This document shows positions 11,440 to 20,823 of a stretch of DNA of 64,000 nt, piece after piece. Under the pieces are notes generated by a model that ran no database searches, had not been told where the DNA came from, and worked only from the letters and a program-made list of their open reading frames with translations. This DNA is from Bemisia tabaci. Lineage: Eukaryota; Arthropoda; Insecta; Hemiptera; Aleyrodidae. Location of the stretch: the NCBI RefSeq assembly GCF_918797505.1, contig NC_092800.1, positions 40,963,430 through 41,027,429 on the forward strand, read 5' to 3'. A program made the translations under genes and the position numbers. Positions within the stretch are counted from its first letter, which is position 1. The number at the start of each line of letters is the position of its first letter.

Positions 11440-11888
11440 TACCAGACCACGTATTTCGGTTTGCAACGTTGCAGATTTCCTGTCATTTTTTATATTTTAA
11501 ACGCAAAACTACGCAGCGTCAATGCTTGAAAACTTCTGTGATTCTTTTACTCTGTTTGAAGAAAACTCTATGAAAACTTCTAGGAATGATGATGATTTGT
11601 TCTCCCTGACAAAAATAAAATGGGAGAGGCGATTTTCAAACACCGCAAACGAGATACGTGGTCTACCACGCGTATCTCATTCGCGATGTTTGAAAATTTC
11701 CGCCTCCAAATTATTCCTTTAAAGGAGAACAATATGACATCATCCCTAGAAGTTTTCATAGAGTTTCCTCCAAACAGAGTAAAAAAATCACAGAAGTTTT
11801 CAAGCATTGACGCTGCGCAGTTTTGCGTTTATAATATAAAAAATGACAGGAAATCTGCAACGTCGCAAACCGAGTTACGTGGTTGCCG
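11440..11888. mobile_element. Family V long foldback, about 450 bp
   Basis: Two arms of about 220 bp meet at about 11663, around GATACGTGG..CCACGCGTATC. Arm sequences include GCGTCAATGCTTGAAAACTT, AACTCTATGAAAACTTCTAG and TGACAGGAAATCTGCAACGT, each with its inverse. Both strands carry similar short frames only because of the symmetry. It would form a long hairpin if transcribed. Confidence 0.8.
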
Positions 11889-11929
11889 ACCACCGTCGAT
11901 ATGCGTTCCACGCCGACCAGCGGCTCCGC

Positions 11930-12175
11930 TGTGTTTTGCGCAATGCGTGAAGCATTCCTGCAGTCTTGTAGGCGCTAATATGATTTCGGGCCAGCCGGCG
12001 CGCGGTGCGGTGCAGCGACTACAATGTGTTTGGCGCAATGCGTGAAGTATTCCTGCAGTCTTGTAGGCGCTAATATGATTTCGGGCCAGCCGGCGCGCGG
12101 TGCAGCGACTACAATGCGTTTGGCGCAATGCGTGAAGTATTCCCAAAGTCTTGTAGGCTCTAATATGCGTTCCTC
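11930..12175 (+). repeat. Family W tandem array, about 90-bp unit
   Basis: GCGCAATGCGTGAAG starts at 11938, 12033 and 12123 (spacing 95 then 90). Each unit continues with a variable 5-8 bases, then AGTCTTGTAGGCGCTAATAT, and the first two end with GGCCAGCCGGCGCGCGGTGC. The same unit in reverse lies inside the hAT-like element at 50.1 kb, so this array may be a relic of that family. Confidence 0.8.
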
Positions 12176-12185
12176 GTATCATTAA

Positions 12186-12537
12186 ATAATGCAGCAGTTG
12201 CACTTTTATCTCAATATTTTCGTTGCACTGCGCTACTCGTGCAGTGCAGGTGTATATACTTCAGGTTTTCTTTTCCTTCCGTCCTTTTTGTGAGTGACAC
12301 ACGGTAGTTATTTTCGCAACGTGTGTTGCCATCAAAGCGGAACGCGAGGTATGAAGAGCTTTGGCCCGGTGGGGGCGGGGGGGGGGATGCAAAACAGGGG
12401 CCTCCCGTCTCTCCCTTCGTTCCCGGAGCAGAATTGCCGAGTCGAAGAGACCCCGTGGACGCGAGTCCGGGAAAGTGACATTTCCGTGTCCGTGGGTGAC
12501 ACCGCTGCAGGTTGTTCGGAGCGCGTGAAAATGATGG
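12186..12537. other. No gene recognised
   Basis: Rather GC-rich, with a G tract around 12371-12386. Frames on both strands are composition-driven. Confidence 0.5.
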
Positions 12538-13325
12538 CGCACAGTGGATCGAGTCGATTAGAGAGGTCGGACATGAAATCTCTGACAAAAACTGCGAATG
12601 GACTACTCAGACAAGGTACGAATTTAAGCATTCTGATACATGTTTCTTAACCAGGATTTCACGAAGAACACGATTCGCGCAACGAAAACTAATGAAACAA
12701 ACTCCAAACGAAGATATTAACGTTTTTATTTCACATTGGTTACGAGGAATTTGAATTGCCCGCTCACAAGAAACTCAAAGCTCTACGTGAGTCAAATCCC
12801 GCACTACAACGAATTCAGCAAGCTTCTCAATCGAGCAATGTTCATTTCCCACCATGTGTTTTTCAAACTATTAGCAATTTGCTATAGCTGAGCCAAAGCG
12901 TCAAGTTTGAGTTTGCCAGATTTTTATATCGCAGAGACCGTCATGATAAACGTTTAGCACGCGATGTGAATCACTTAGAGCATTGAGTTTTCAAGAGCGG
13001 GTGGTTTGAATTCACGCATCAAGAATCATTGAATATCTTCGTAAGGAGTTAATTGTGGTAATTTTTGTTGTGCTGAGCGTGTTCTACGTGAAATTTTAGT
13101 TATGAAACATGTATCAGAATGCTGAAAGTCGTACCTTGTCTAGTGGTCCATTTTGATGTTTATTTCGTCTTATTTTAAAGTTGAGGGCTGGCACTGGAAG
13201 ACAATTTCACGAGGAAACCATTGGAACCACTATTAGAATCTCGAAGTTTGGCATAAATGGAGTTATGAGCGTTTGAAGTTTCCTAATTTTCCCCGACCTT
13301 TCCTTTTGACTCGATCCACTGTGCG
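12538..13325 (+). mobile_element. Family A element, copy 3, split by a family N insertion
   Basis: Left part 12538-12599 has CGCACAGTGGATCGAGTC. The right part resumes at 13150 with TTTTGATGTTTATTTCGTC and ends CCACTGTGCG at 13325. Excising N1 restores the A order of other copies. GGC lies at each outer boundary, as at the 30113 and 34777 copies. Confidence 0.8.
12600..13149. mobile_element. Family N element, copy 1, nested in family A
   Basis: 550 bp with ends GGACTACTCAGACAAGGT and ACCTTGTCTAGTGGTCC, inverted repeats extending about 70 bp (GCATTCTGATACATGTTTCT on both arms), and AT duplicated at both boundaries (12598-12599, 13150-13151). Nearly the same 551-bp unit is at 25412. No transposase frame. 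Confidence 0.85.
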
Positions 13326-13612
13326 GCGATGAATGAAAAAAGGACTTGGGTTACCGTTGAGGTAGGTCGCCTCGGAAATTGGAATCCGACACCGGCAACG
13401 GCCAACGGTGTCATCGCCAACGATCCATCCGCGACTCTCATCAGACCGACTTGAACCCGTGTTCGCACGAGCGATTTCGTGTCCCCATCCGAGGAGATTT
13501 ATCCTCTTTTAGCAGGGACCCGGGATCCCTTCATCCGGTGAGTTGCAATGCTTGCCGGGTCAAACCTTCATATCCATGGCTCCTTTCAAAATATGTATAT
13601 CTCAATGGAGGC

Positions 13613-13945
13613 AGGATTGTCACAGTCAGGGAATACCGGGACATGTTAGGGAGTTTTAAAAGTCAGGAAAACCCTGAAAATGTAAGGGAAAACGACACTG
13701 GAAAAAAACACATTGGATCTAGAGCCCAGAGAAAAAATACTCTTTATTCAATCGGATTTTTGCTTGAATCAAAAGGAAATCCGCTTAAATTAAGAAGCTT
13801 GGTTCTGATTGAATTAAGAGCACTTTTTCTTGTCGATGTTTTTAAGAGTCTGGACTCTAGATCGAAAGTGTTTTTTTTTTTTTTTTTTTTTTTTTTTTCA
13901 GTGGACGAAAATATCAGTGAAAACTTGTTAGGTTACCTTTATTTG
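13613..13945 (+). mobile_element. Family DD element, copy 1, interrupted by family D
   Basis: Starts GTCACAGTCAGGGAATACC and continues AAAAGTCAGGAAAACCCTGA like the copies at 45060 and 54884. It is broken at 13696 by D3 and resumes with GTTACCTTTATTTGCGAC. The right half of the element is not clear. Confidence 0.6.
13696..13903. mobile_element. Family D foldback element, copy 3, GA duplication
   Basis: 208 bp, CACTGGAAAAAAACAC at the left and a T-run then CAGTG at the right, with GA on both sides (13694-13695, 13904-13905). The T-run of 28 (13871-13898) is an expansion of the terminal T stretch. It interrupts family DD. Confidence 0.85.
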
Positions 13946-13947
13946 CG

Positions 13948-14022
13948 ACTTATGGACTCACCCCGTTTAAATCGTTTTTGGGTGCATTTTTGTTTTGCTT
14001 CAAGACAACTGTGAGGGGAAAT
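13948..14022 (+). repeat. Family X repeat, copy 1
   Basis: GACTCACCCCGTTTAAATCG, TTTTTGGGTGCATTTTTG and CTTCAAGACAACTGTGAGGG, shared with 14632-14722 and 14952-15050. Class unknown. Confidence 0.6.
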
Positions 14023-14059
14023 ACAAACATTAATTTCGCTCAAAAGTGTTTTTCAACGT

Positions 14060-14397
14060 GTACTATACGGTTGTTTTCAATTCGCCTTCAGCTGCATCCG
14101 CAGCAATTGTTGTTACGAATATGTCGTGCGTGCTGATCTCAGCTCAATACATACTTGACACTTTGAAGGCGTTTCATGTGCGAAAGTAGAGCACCCTGTT
14201 GGAGAGCAGCAGAAGTGTGATTGAATCGCTCAATCCCTACTTCGTTCGTTCTCCGACAGATTTCGCTACTTGCGCCAAAAAAACGCCTTCAGAGAGTCGA
14301 GTATGTAATGTGCTGAAATCAGCACGCACAACATATTCGTAACAACAATTGCTGCAGACGCAACTGAAGGCGAATTGTTCAGTTAAAAAGAGTACGA
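14060..14397. mobile_element. Family AA foldback, about 340 bp
   Basis: Left arm CAATTCGCCTTCAGCTGCAT..GCAATTGTTGTTACGAATAT pairs with right arm ATATTCGTAACAACAATTGC..GCAACTGAAGGCGAATTG. Inner arms GTGCTGATCTCAGC / GCTGAAATCAGCAC also pair. Single copy here. Confidence 0.7.
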
Positions 14398-14631
14398 TAG
14401 GAAGTCTGCATTCTGCATGTAACGAGACGGTATGTATTCGACCGACGTGAATTCGAACGAGAAATGAAAACGTGAACCGATCAAAACCGATTCTACGGGC
14501 AAGTAATTTAATCAATATCGGTATCGGGTCAAAATCAGTAGAAAACTTGCATTTACTATGCAAATTTCAAATTGCGGTACCTCGAGATTGGAGCAGCCAA
14601 GATTTTTATTTTTCGCGATTTTAAGTCCACA

Positions 14632-14722
14632 CGTATCTTATAGACACATCCCTGCAAACTGCTTTTGGTGCATTTTCGTCGCATTTTTTCCCCCTTCAAG
14701 ACCACTGTGAGGGCAAATACAA
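14632..14722 (+). repeat. Family X repeat, copy 2
   Basis: Contains CCTGCAAACTGCTTTTGGTG, CATTTTCGTCGCATTTTTTC and AAGACCACTGTGAGGG, matching the other two X copies. Confidence 0.6.
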
Positions 14723-14818
14723 AAGTCGGGCGGTTTTTCTAAAATTATATTTTGATTCTAATTCACGAATCCAAACATATTCACAGAACAGTATAACACG
14801 GATAGTAAAGAAGTAGGG

Positions 14819-14936
14819 TTGTTGAATGATATGAGCATTTCCAATTAATTGTGTTAGTATCTCAATAAATTACGTTATCAACCCAAATGTTGCGGTGCTA
14901 CCAAAATCGATTGGAAATTCTGTATCATCCAACAAA
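14819..14936. mobile_element. Family BB small foldback, copy 1
   Basis: TTGTTGAATGATATGAGCAT at the left and TGTATCATCCAACAA at the right are inverted, as are CCAATTAATTG and CGATTGGAAAT. Homologous to 54297-54446. Confidence 0.65.
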
Positions 14937-14951
14937 TTGGGGTGGGGATTT

Positions 14952-15050
14952 TAAGTCGTCACACGTACATGGACTCACCCCCTGCAAACCGTTTTTGGGT
15001 GCATTTTTGTCGCATTTTTTTTCTTCAAGACAATTGTGTCCTAAAATAAA
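14952..15050 (+). repeat. Family X repeat, copy 3
   Basis: GACTCACCCCCTGCAAACCG, TTTTTGGGTGCATTTTTGTC and TTCTTCAAGACAATTGTG. Lies just downstream of BB copy 1. Confidence 0.6.
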
Positions 15051-15203
15051 TCCTTCGCGATTCCCCAAAAATTTCAGAGCTTTGTGAACTTTCACAAAAT
15101 TTCCAATCGTTCCATAATTTCCATTCGTTTCACGCCACCTCAGGTGCCACCGCACTCGAGGAGAAACCAACAACGTACGACGTATGGAGCGCAATACATC
15201 AAT

Positions 15204-15452
15204 GCCGCCGTGCTGAGGAAGAACGCCGTATGAGCCTTCAGACGTTGCCAAGTTTCCTCCAATAAAAACCTAAATTACTGAGAAAATTGCGAATATTAGT
15301 GCCCAAAATTTTCAGACGATTTTGCTACGCAATTTAATCTAACATATCTGAAAATTTCAAGGAAAAATATGCATGAATGTTGTCAAAAATACATGTTTTA
15401 TCAAGGGACATTTGGCAACGTCTAAAGGCTCACACGGCGTTCTTCCTTTATG
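15204..15452. mobile_element. Family H element, copy 1
   Basis: Left end GCCGTGCTGAGGAAGAACGC followed by CGTATGAGCC; the right end is the inverse (GGCTCACACGGCGTTCTTCC). Both arms carry GTTGCCAA/TTGGCAAC. A 23-bp imperfect direct repeat lies at the two edges (15183-15205 and 15449-15471, two mismatches). Confidence 0.75.
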
Positions 15453-15471
15453 GAGAGCAATGCATCAATGC

Positions 15472-15828
15472 GGGGGTGGAGCGTAAAACAAACGACGAGA
15501 GGCGTCGGGGCGCCCACCTCTGGAATCGGAGGAATGTAACACCCGGTTGAGCTCGTAATGGCCGTGTCTAACGACTCGGATCGGAAGTCGAGAGGCCGCA
15601 ACGGCAATCGCAAACGCACCGGCGGCTCCACCCGGCAGCACCGGGCCACCGGGCACCGGGAAGGGTTAAAAATAAATAACCCTTAAGCTCCGCGACTTCT
15701 CGACACATTTACAACGTACTAACGGTAATGGGCCAGACGCTGAGATGCGATTTATATTCCAGCCCCGCGCCTGCGTATCAAGGTTGCTCCTGCAAAGGAG
15801 GAACTTTCAGGAAAGTCAGCGGGCCGAA
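15472..15828. other. GC-rich patch without recognised gene
   Basis: GC-rich, CpG-containing from about 15475 to 15662 (GGCGGCTCCACCCGGCAGCA), then AT-rich. No convincing frame. Confidence 0.5.
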
Positions 15829-15836
15829 CAGTAGCT

Positions 15837-16228
15837 ATGATCACATTAAGAATAGCCAGAATAAATTCACTGCTAGAAATAGATATAAAAAAATTAGTAG
15901 CTTTATCTACTTTAAGCCAAATTAGAATTATATTTATTTCTATTTCCACAAATTTATATTCATTGGCTTTTTTTCATATAATTATACATGCAACTTTTAA
16001 GTCCCTTATCTTTTTATGTAGAAGAACTTACATTTCTAATAGAAATACACAAGATCTACGAAAAATATATTCAACCAGAATCAATCTTTTAGTAACAAAT
16101 GTAGCTTTTAATGTAGCAAGAATAGTTCTTTGTGCTCTACCCTTTATATCAAGATTCTATTCAAAAGAAATTATTATAGAAATGATTATAATTACCCCAT
16201 TGAACAAGGTTATCACTTTAGCTTTTAT
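15837..16228 (+). pseudogene. nad5: Nuclear mitochondrial fragment (NUMT) of nad5
   Basis: About 130 codons of the middle of NADH dehydrogenase subunit 5, the proton-pumping membrane subunit of respiratory complex I. The frame from 15837 shows the family blocks DIKKLVALSTLSQ, LAFFHIIIHATFKSLIF, NTQDLRKI and FYSKEIIIEM. Nine AGA codons fall where ND5 proteins usually have Ser or Gly, while the conserved Arg of the Q-D-L-R-K block is CGA. That is the pattern expected if AGA meant Ser (invertebrate mitochondrial code). Read with the nuclear code it would carry nine misplaced Arg, so it is not a working nuclear gene. No stop or frameshift interrupts it, which suggests a fairly young transfer. The fragment lacks both ends of nad5 and abuts a family E element on the right. 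The left boundary is somewhere between about 15820 and 15837. Confidence 0.92.
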
Positions 16229-16485
16229 CTATAGACGGAGCTATAGACAAAGAAGACATAGGGGATTTGGAGGGATCCTATTGGTGGAAGTGGGTGGTTG
16301 CAATGGACAAAGAAGGTAGGTAATAGACTAACTAACGACAACCCACGAGAGACCCTGTAGTTAGTCCATCATTTTCTCCCTTGGTCTATAGGAACAAACC
16401 GTTACAACCAATAGGATTGCTCCATACTCCCTATGTCTTCTTTGTCTATAGTTCGATCTTTCAAGTTCAACAAACAGCTCGCAGG
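16229..16485 (+). mobile_element. Family E element, copy abutting the NUMT
   Basis: ATAGACAAAGAAGACATAGG, GACTAACTAACGACAACCCA, CGAGAGACCCTGTAGTTAGT, ACAACCAATAGGATTGCTCC and GTCTTCTTTGTCTATAG match other E copies. The outermost left terminus (GGGCTGATTATYGAAATT in other copies) is missing at the junction with the mitochondrial fragment. Confidence 0.75.
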
Positions 16486-16694
16486 AAAATGAGCTGCCTT
16501 GGTCAAATTTGAAAACACATCAGGAAAAAATGATGCACTTTCAACTTTCCCCCCCCCCCTTGCAGGATGACGAAAAGTAAAAATACGAATGCTTCAACAA
16601 ACTGTGATAAGTCAGTGAGCTTTATATTCTTAGAATATATATCAGAAATACAATAGAACGTTATGCGGAGTCCCCTTCACAACAAATTTTATAC

Positions 16695-16925
16695 CTCTAA
16701 TTGGGCAGCGTTAAGCAGAAAGCAACCAAGCCACATCAGCTATTGCTAAATTCAATTGGGCAATTCAATTTTTTACATAAAAACGATTGTGCGGATTTTT
16801 GTGCGAATTTCAGTGAACTTTCAAAGGCATCCGCACAAACGTTCTCTTTGAAAAAATTAAATTTCCCAGTCAAATTCGGCAATAGCTGATGTGACTTGGT
16901 TCCTTCCTGCGAAACGCGGTCCAGT
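16695..16925. mobile_element. Family G element, copy 1
   Basis: GCGTTAAGCAGAAAGCAACC at the left and GACTTGGTTCCTTCCTGCGA with AACGC at the right are inverted. The interior CAATTTTTTACATAAAAACG and GGCATCCGCACAAACGTTCT match the copies at 23206, 36590 and 53325. About 60 bp of the usual middle is absent. Confidence 0.8.
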
Positions 16926-17724
16926 TCTTCGCTAAGAACACGACGTTCATGGAAATGAGTGTCAGAGATCAGGATTCAGGTTCAATATTCTGCACAGGGA
17001 AAAGTTCAGCACAAACTTGTAAGAGTACAGATTCCCATCTTCGAATATGTCTTACTCTTTCCACCGTATCCGAGGACAAGAAAAAGCTTTCGAATGAGGA
17101 TTCATATTTGGAAAATGTTTTATTTTTCAATGCGAGCAGAGCAACAACGAGTCAAGCGAGGGATGGAGGGTTGGGGGGGGGGGGGGGGGAGCGGGTTTAA
17201 GTTGTTCTCCGCCCAACAACTACAACACTACAGATGTAAGTTTAATATGCGCAGGAAAGTCGCCAACTTCACCCGACCCCAAACTTCCGCCCCAGCAGCG
17301 TCATTCTAGTTCATGTTTTTGTTGCCACGTCGCGACGAGTCGTTTTTGACGAATGGACGTAACTACACTGCAAGGTTGCCAAATTGACCCAAAAATTTAA
17401 TAAATTGTACATAAATGTACATGTGCAATTTTAATCCAAAATTTGTCTGATTTTCGCATGAAATCTGAGGGAAAAGCAGTGAAATATTCAATTTGAAAAG
17501 CCCAAAATTTTCCGGGTTAATATGCAAATTGTGAGAGGAAATTTGACAACATTGACATGGAGTTACGTTCTTTCCTGAGAAAAACGACGAGGTGTCTATC
17601 TGAAGGTATATCATCTCTACTCCTTTCTTTTATAACTAGAAATGAAAAGAAGGGAGTAAAAATTTACGGAAAGATTTTCTCTCGCGAAAAAATTAATTTT
17701 TGTAGAAACTCGAATTGCACTCGG
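16926..17724. other. No gene recognised; contains a G17 tract
   Basis: A G-run at 17173-17189 ends an open frame of low-complexity residues. At 17375-17550 a TTGCCAAATTGACCC / GAGAGGAAATTTGACAAC pair hints at a degraded family H-type element. Confidence 0.45.
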
Positions 17725-17872
17725 AAGAGGCGAATCCAGCAGTTCTTCGACAATGGCATTTTCTCCGTTTAAACCTGTGCTGAAATGGCGATTATTGTCG
17801 CAGTACCTGGCCCCTCCAAAATTCGATTCATTTCCATAGGTTTAAAGGATGTTGCCGATTTTCTGTATCTGT
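17725..17872 (+). repeat. Family Z repeat, copy 1
   Basis: GAATCCAGCAGTTCTTCGAC, CAATGGCATTTTCTCC, CCCCTCCAAAATTCGATTCA and TTTCCATAGGTTTAAAGGAT parallel the sequence at 20668-20823. The ends are weakly inverted. Class unknown. Confidence 0.55.
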
Positions 17873-18551
17873 CAGTGCTCAAAAATAGAAACTTTATTTA
17901 TTTATTTTTTCAATTATTTATATTTTTGAAACAGTCCAGTTCGGATTGCAGAGAGAATAATATCTTTCTAGAAAAACATGCATCTCTAGGAAAATAGGTA
18001 TTTCCTGAAAAAATCCCATGTCCAGCTGTTTTTGAATCGAGTCATTTTAGGTTCAATCCTCGGCTTTTTTGCGATCAATGAGCGGAGCCAAACTATTTTA
18101 GCCGACAATTTCTGCAGAGCATCCATCTTTTGTCCCACACATAAAACTATCTAGACTCTCGCAAGAGCTTTATTTTGGTAGATTCTTCAACATCGGAGAG
18201 GAAACTTTTCGGAAGTTGGGCGCTACGGCAAGCCAACGCCACGCAGGCGACCCGCGCAACGAGGAAAGAATAGAGGGCGCGGAAGAGGAGACGTGATTCG
18301 AAAAAGATGAGCTGAGACTTGCAGATGTGTGACCTGCAAAGTGAGTAGCCGGCTATGTCGAGTCTCGGGTCCACGTCTCGCAGCCTCGCTCGGCGCACTG
18401 CTGGTTGCATCCGGCGCCTTGGAATCCCAGCATCTGCAGTAGAACCGGACTCTCTTCAACAAAAGGGCACATTATTTCCCCATCTTTTGAGTTTGCAGTT
18501 CGGAAAATAGAATTTGAAAACTGGAGATCTGTTTGTTGACCGTCGTTACTA
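17873..18551. other. No gene recognised
   Basis: AT-rich to 18010, then mixed composition. A G+C-richer stretch at 18200-18440 gives overlapping frames on the minus strand with no domain resemblance. Confidence 0.45.
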
Positions 18552-18714
18552 CGCGTAACTGCACTCTGCAATGGACGTATTAATGCTAAAAGGAACTATG
18601 TGCATATGATTTGCGTGCAACATAGTTCCTTTTAGCACAATGTGTGCTAATGAACCCTGTCGTTCCTACAATGTAATGCTCTTCCGGGCTCATCTCAATG
18701 TGTATAGTCACGCC
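18552..18714. mobile_element. Family C palindromic element, copy 1, disrupted by family B
   Basis: Left CGCGTAACTGCACTCTG and right CAATGTGTATAGTCACGCC are the inverted ends seen intact at 43350-43444. Inner TGAACCCTGT / CCGGGCTCATC also match. Family B sequence occupies the left arm. Confidence 0.65.
18570..18645. mobile_element. Family B element, short form, inside family C
   Basis: ATGGACGTATTAATGCTAAA, then AGGAACTATGTGCAT and the inverse ACATAGTTCCTTTTAGCAC. The right outer arm (..ACGTCCATT) is missing. Confidence 0.65.
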
Positions 18715-18746
18715 TTTTTTTCAGCCCGACAAAGAATTGGAAACAC

Positions 18747-19013
18747 AATACACAATTAATAAAAACCTAGACGTTTCGACTCAAAACTGAGTCATTTTCA
18801 GTCGGATATGCAATACAAATTTTAAAAAAAACGATGAAAACCTGAACTGCAAGTGAGTTGCCGGTCAGATCCCGGCCACCACCATGTAGGGCTCAGGTTT
18901 TCATAGTTTTTTTTTTTTTTTTAAAAAAAAATTTTAATGTATTTTCGACTGAAAATGACTCAGTTTTGTGTCGAAACGTCTCGGTTTTTATTAATTGTGT
19001 ATTTTAGCCTTGA
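18747..19013. mobile_element. Family JJ foldback, about 265 bp
   Basis: Left arm ACACAATTAATAAAAACCTA, GACGTTTCGACTCAAAACTG, AGTCATTTTCAGTCG pairs with right arm CGACTGAAAATGACT, CAGTTTTGTGTCGAAACGTC and TTTTTATTAATTGTGT. The inner arms GATGAAAACCTGA / TCAGGTTTTCAT also pair, around a GGTCAGATCCCGGCC centre. Confidence 0.75.
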
Positions 19014-19585
19014 TTTCCGTTTTCCTTCTTGTTTTTCTACTGTCATTATCATCTCGGGCTGCTCTTATAAATTTGTACCGAAGAATTGGTCGACGGAATT
19101 CTTCCAAAGGGTAATTGTCACTAAATTAAAAGGCTAAAATAATGGACAGAAATCACCCTTTTTATCCACGTAAATAGGCGTTAGAGTATTCTATCGCCGC
19201 TTCAATAGAGTCGTTCGAGAACCTCTTGTCAGTAAACAGAATCATTCAGATCGTTAATTTATGTGTTTTTAGAAGAGAGCAGACAAAATCCAAGCGAAAT
19301 CCCGGCGCCTGATTTTTTCCCGAGCCGAGGAGAATGTCGAAATCGTCGTGTAAGCGGATCGTGAAGATCGACTTTAACCAGGCGTAGAACGTTTATGTTT
19401 TTCGGTCGACGACAGAAAAATCAATTCATACTAATTTCCTGTTGTCCGATTATCGGACTCGGGAGGTTTCTTGGATCTGATTGATGAGAGGACTGGAAAC
19501 AAGCTCATGGAGGTCTCTTTGATAAGAGGAAAGCACAGGCCATCTGACGTAGGTTATCGGTCAGAAGCGACGCCACCCAGGACGA
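19014..19585. other. No feature recognised
   Basis: Mixed-composition sequence without a convincing frame or repeat. Confidence 0.5.
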
Positions 19586-19670
19586 AAATTGGACGGATTT
19601 ATGCTGAAAGGAACTATGTTCCGCACAAACCCTATGCATATAGTTCCTTTTAGCATGAATACGTTCAAAT
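19586..19670. mobile_element. Family B element, short form
   Basis: ATTGGACGGATTTATGCTGA with AAGGAACTATGT, then the inverse ATAGTTCCTTTTAGCATGAA ending TACGTTCAAAT. About 85 bp. The terminal arms match the long B copies, but the GAGCCCTG inner hairpin is absent. Confidence 0.7.
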
Positions 19671-20667
19671 CAGTAACGGCGTGAAGCCAGGATGACACAA
19701 ATCGCGCAGGATGGTTCAGCGGACCTGCCTCCGCGGTTTCAAGATCGTTCGAGCTTCTTCTTTTTTACAGGAAGTAGTAAAAATCCAACCTTGGAACTTG
19801 GTAATTATTTTAAAAGCTGGGAAAGCTATCAAATTTAATTTCATTTTTTTTTTACCGACGGAAAATTGTATTAAAATTAATCTGTTGAACATGAAATTAA
19901 ATATATTTTCCAAATGTCAAAATAATCGCTGAGCATGTCGGCTAAAGACAAGAAATGCATTTCCTTTGCAACTTTCAAAATCTCCGATTCATTTATATTT
20001 ATTTTTTTTTTTTTTTTTTTTTAAAGAAAATGATCAGGTAAAATATCCTCTTGAAATTTTTCTAGAATGGTTTTGAAAACAAAATCAGAAACAAACTTTA
20101 AGACAAACTGTCAGTTTATAGCCTTTGAAAAATTATAACATGAGCAGTGATTTGCATCGTTACCGTTGGTCACGCATTTTTTCACTTCAGCTATCGATGC
20201 GATTTCAGCAGCGCAAAATGACATGGTGGTTCTTTCTGACAAATGATGAATATCATCATTTGCATGATTTTTTAATCCTACGTTGGAAACTCTCCTTTTC
20301 AAAATCAGATTTTTTTCAATCGACAGCTTCATACAGCTCTGAGGGAAAATTGTTTGACTTTGAAGAAAATATCATGAGTGCTTTACTTCGGTATCACATG
20401 GGAAAAAATGTAAAAAGGAGAGAAAAAATGAGATGAAATGTGATCGCAATAAGTGATTGAGTACTCTTTGCAGTTTTTCCTCGAATAAGTAAAAATACGA
20501 GAAGAAATTTTGAGACTACGCAATACGGATGGATTCATTTGTCAAGCGGTGTCAAATTCATTAGAGTGACATCACGAACCAGGTCGATGCCACACTGAGT
20601 TGGATTGATTTTTTTTATGCTTTGTCTGATAACTTCACGATAGTTTTTCAATTCGATTTGTGCTTAG
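19671..20667. other. No gene recognised
   Basis: AT-rich with a T-run around 20005-20021. Frames at 20111-20436 on both strands lack recognisable domains. Confidence 0.5.
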
Positions 20668-20823
20668 AGGAGGATCCAGCAGGTTGGCAACAATGGCATT
20701 CCTTTATTCAAGCCAATGTTGAATGATCGATTTTTATCGGAGTTACTGATCCCTCCGAGAATCGATGCATTTCCAAAGGTTTCAATGGAGGAATCAGTGT
20801 TACCAACTTCCGGGATCCGCCGA
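20668..20823 (+). repeat. Family Z repeat, copy 2
   Basis: GAGGATCCAGCAGGTTGGCA, CAATGGCATTCCTTTATTC, CCCTCCGAGAATCGATGCAT and TTTCCAAAGGTTTCAATGGA match copy 1. The edges GGATCCAGCAGGTTGG and CCAACTTCCGGGATCC are weakly inverted. Confidence 0.55.

Noticed and set aside
11829..12203. 124-codon minus-strand frame with an internal repeat
   Set aside because: The repetition comes from the W tandem array, not from a repeat protein.
13379..14014. Longest open frame (211 codons, plus strand)
   Set aside because: It runs through family DD and D3, including a 28-T tract read as poly-Phe, and shows no domain.
15728..15925. Short frames over the left part of the nad5 fragment on both strands
   Set aside because: They are in the wrong phase; only the phase starting at 15837 matches ND5.
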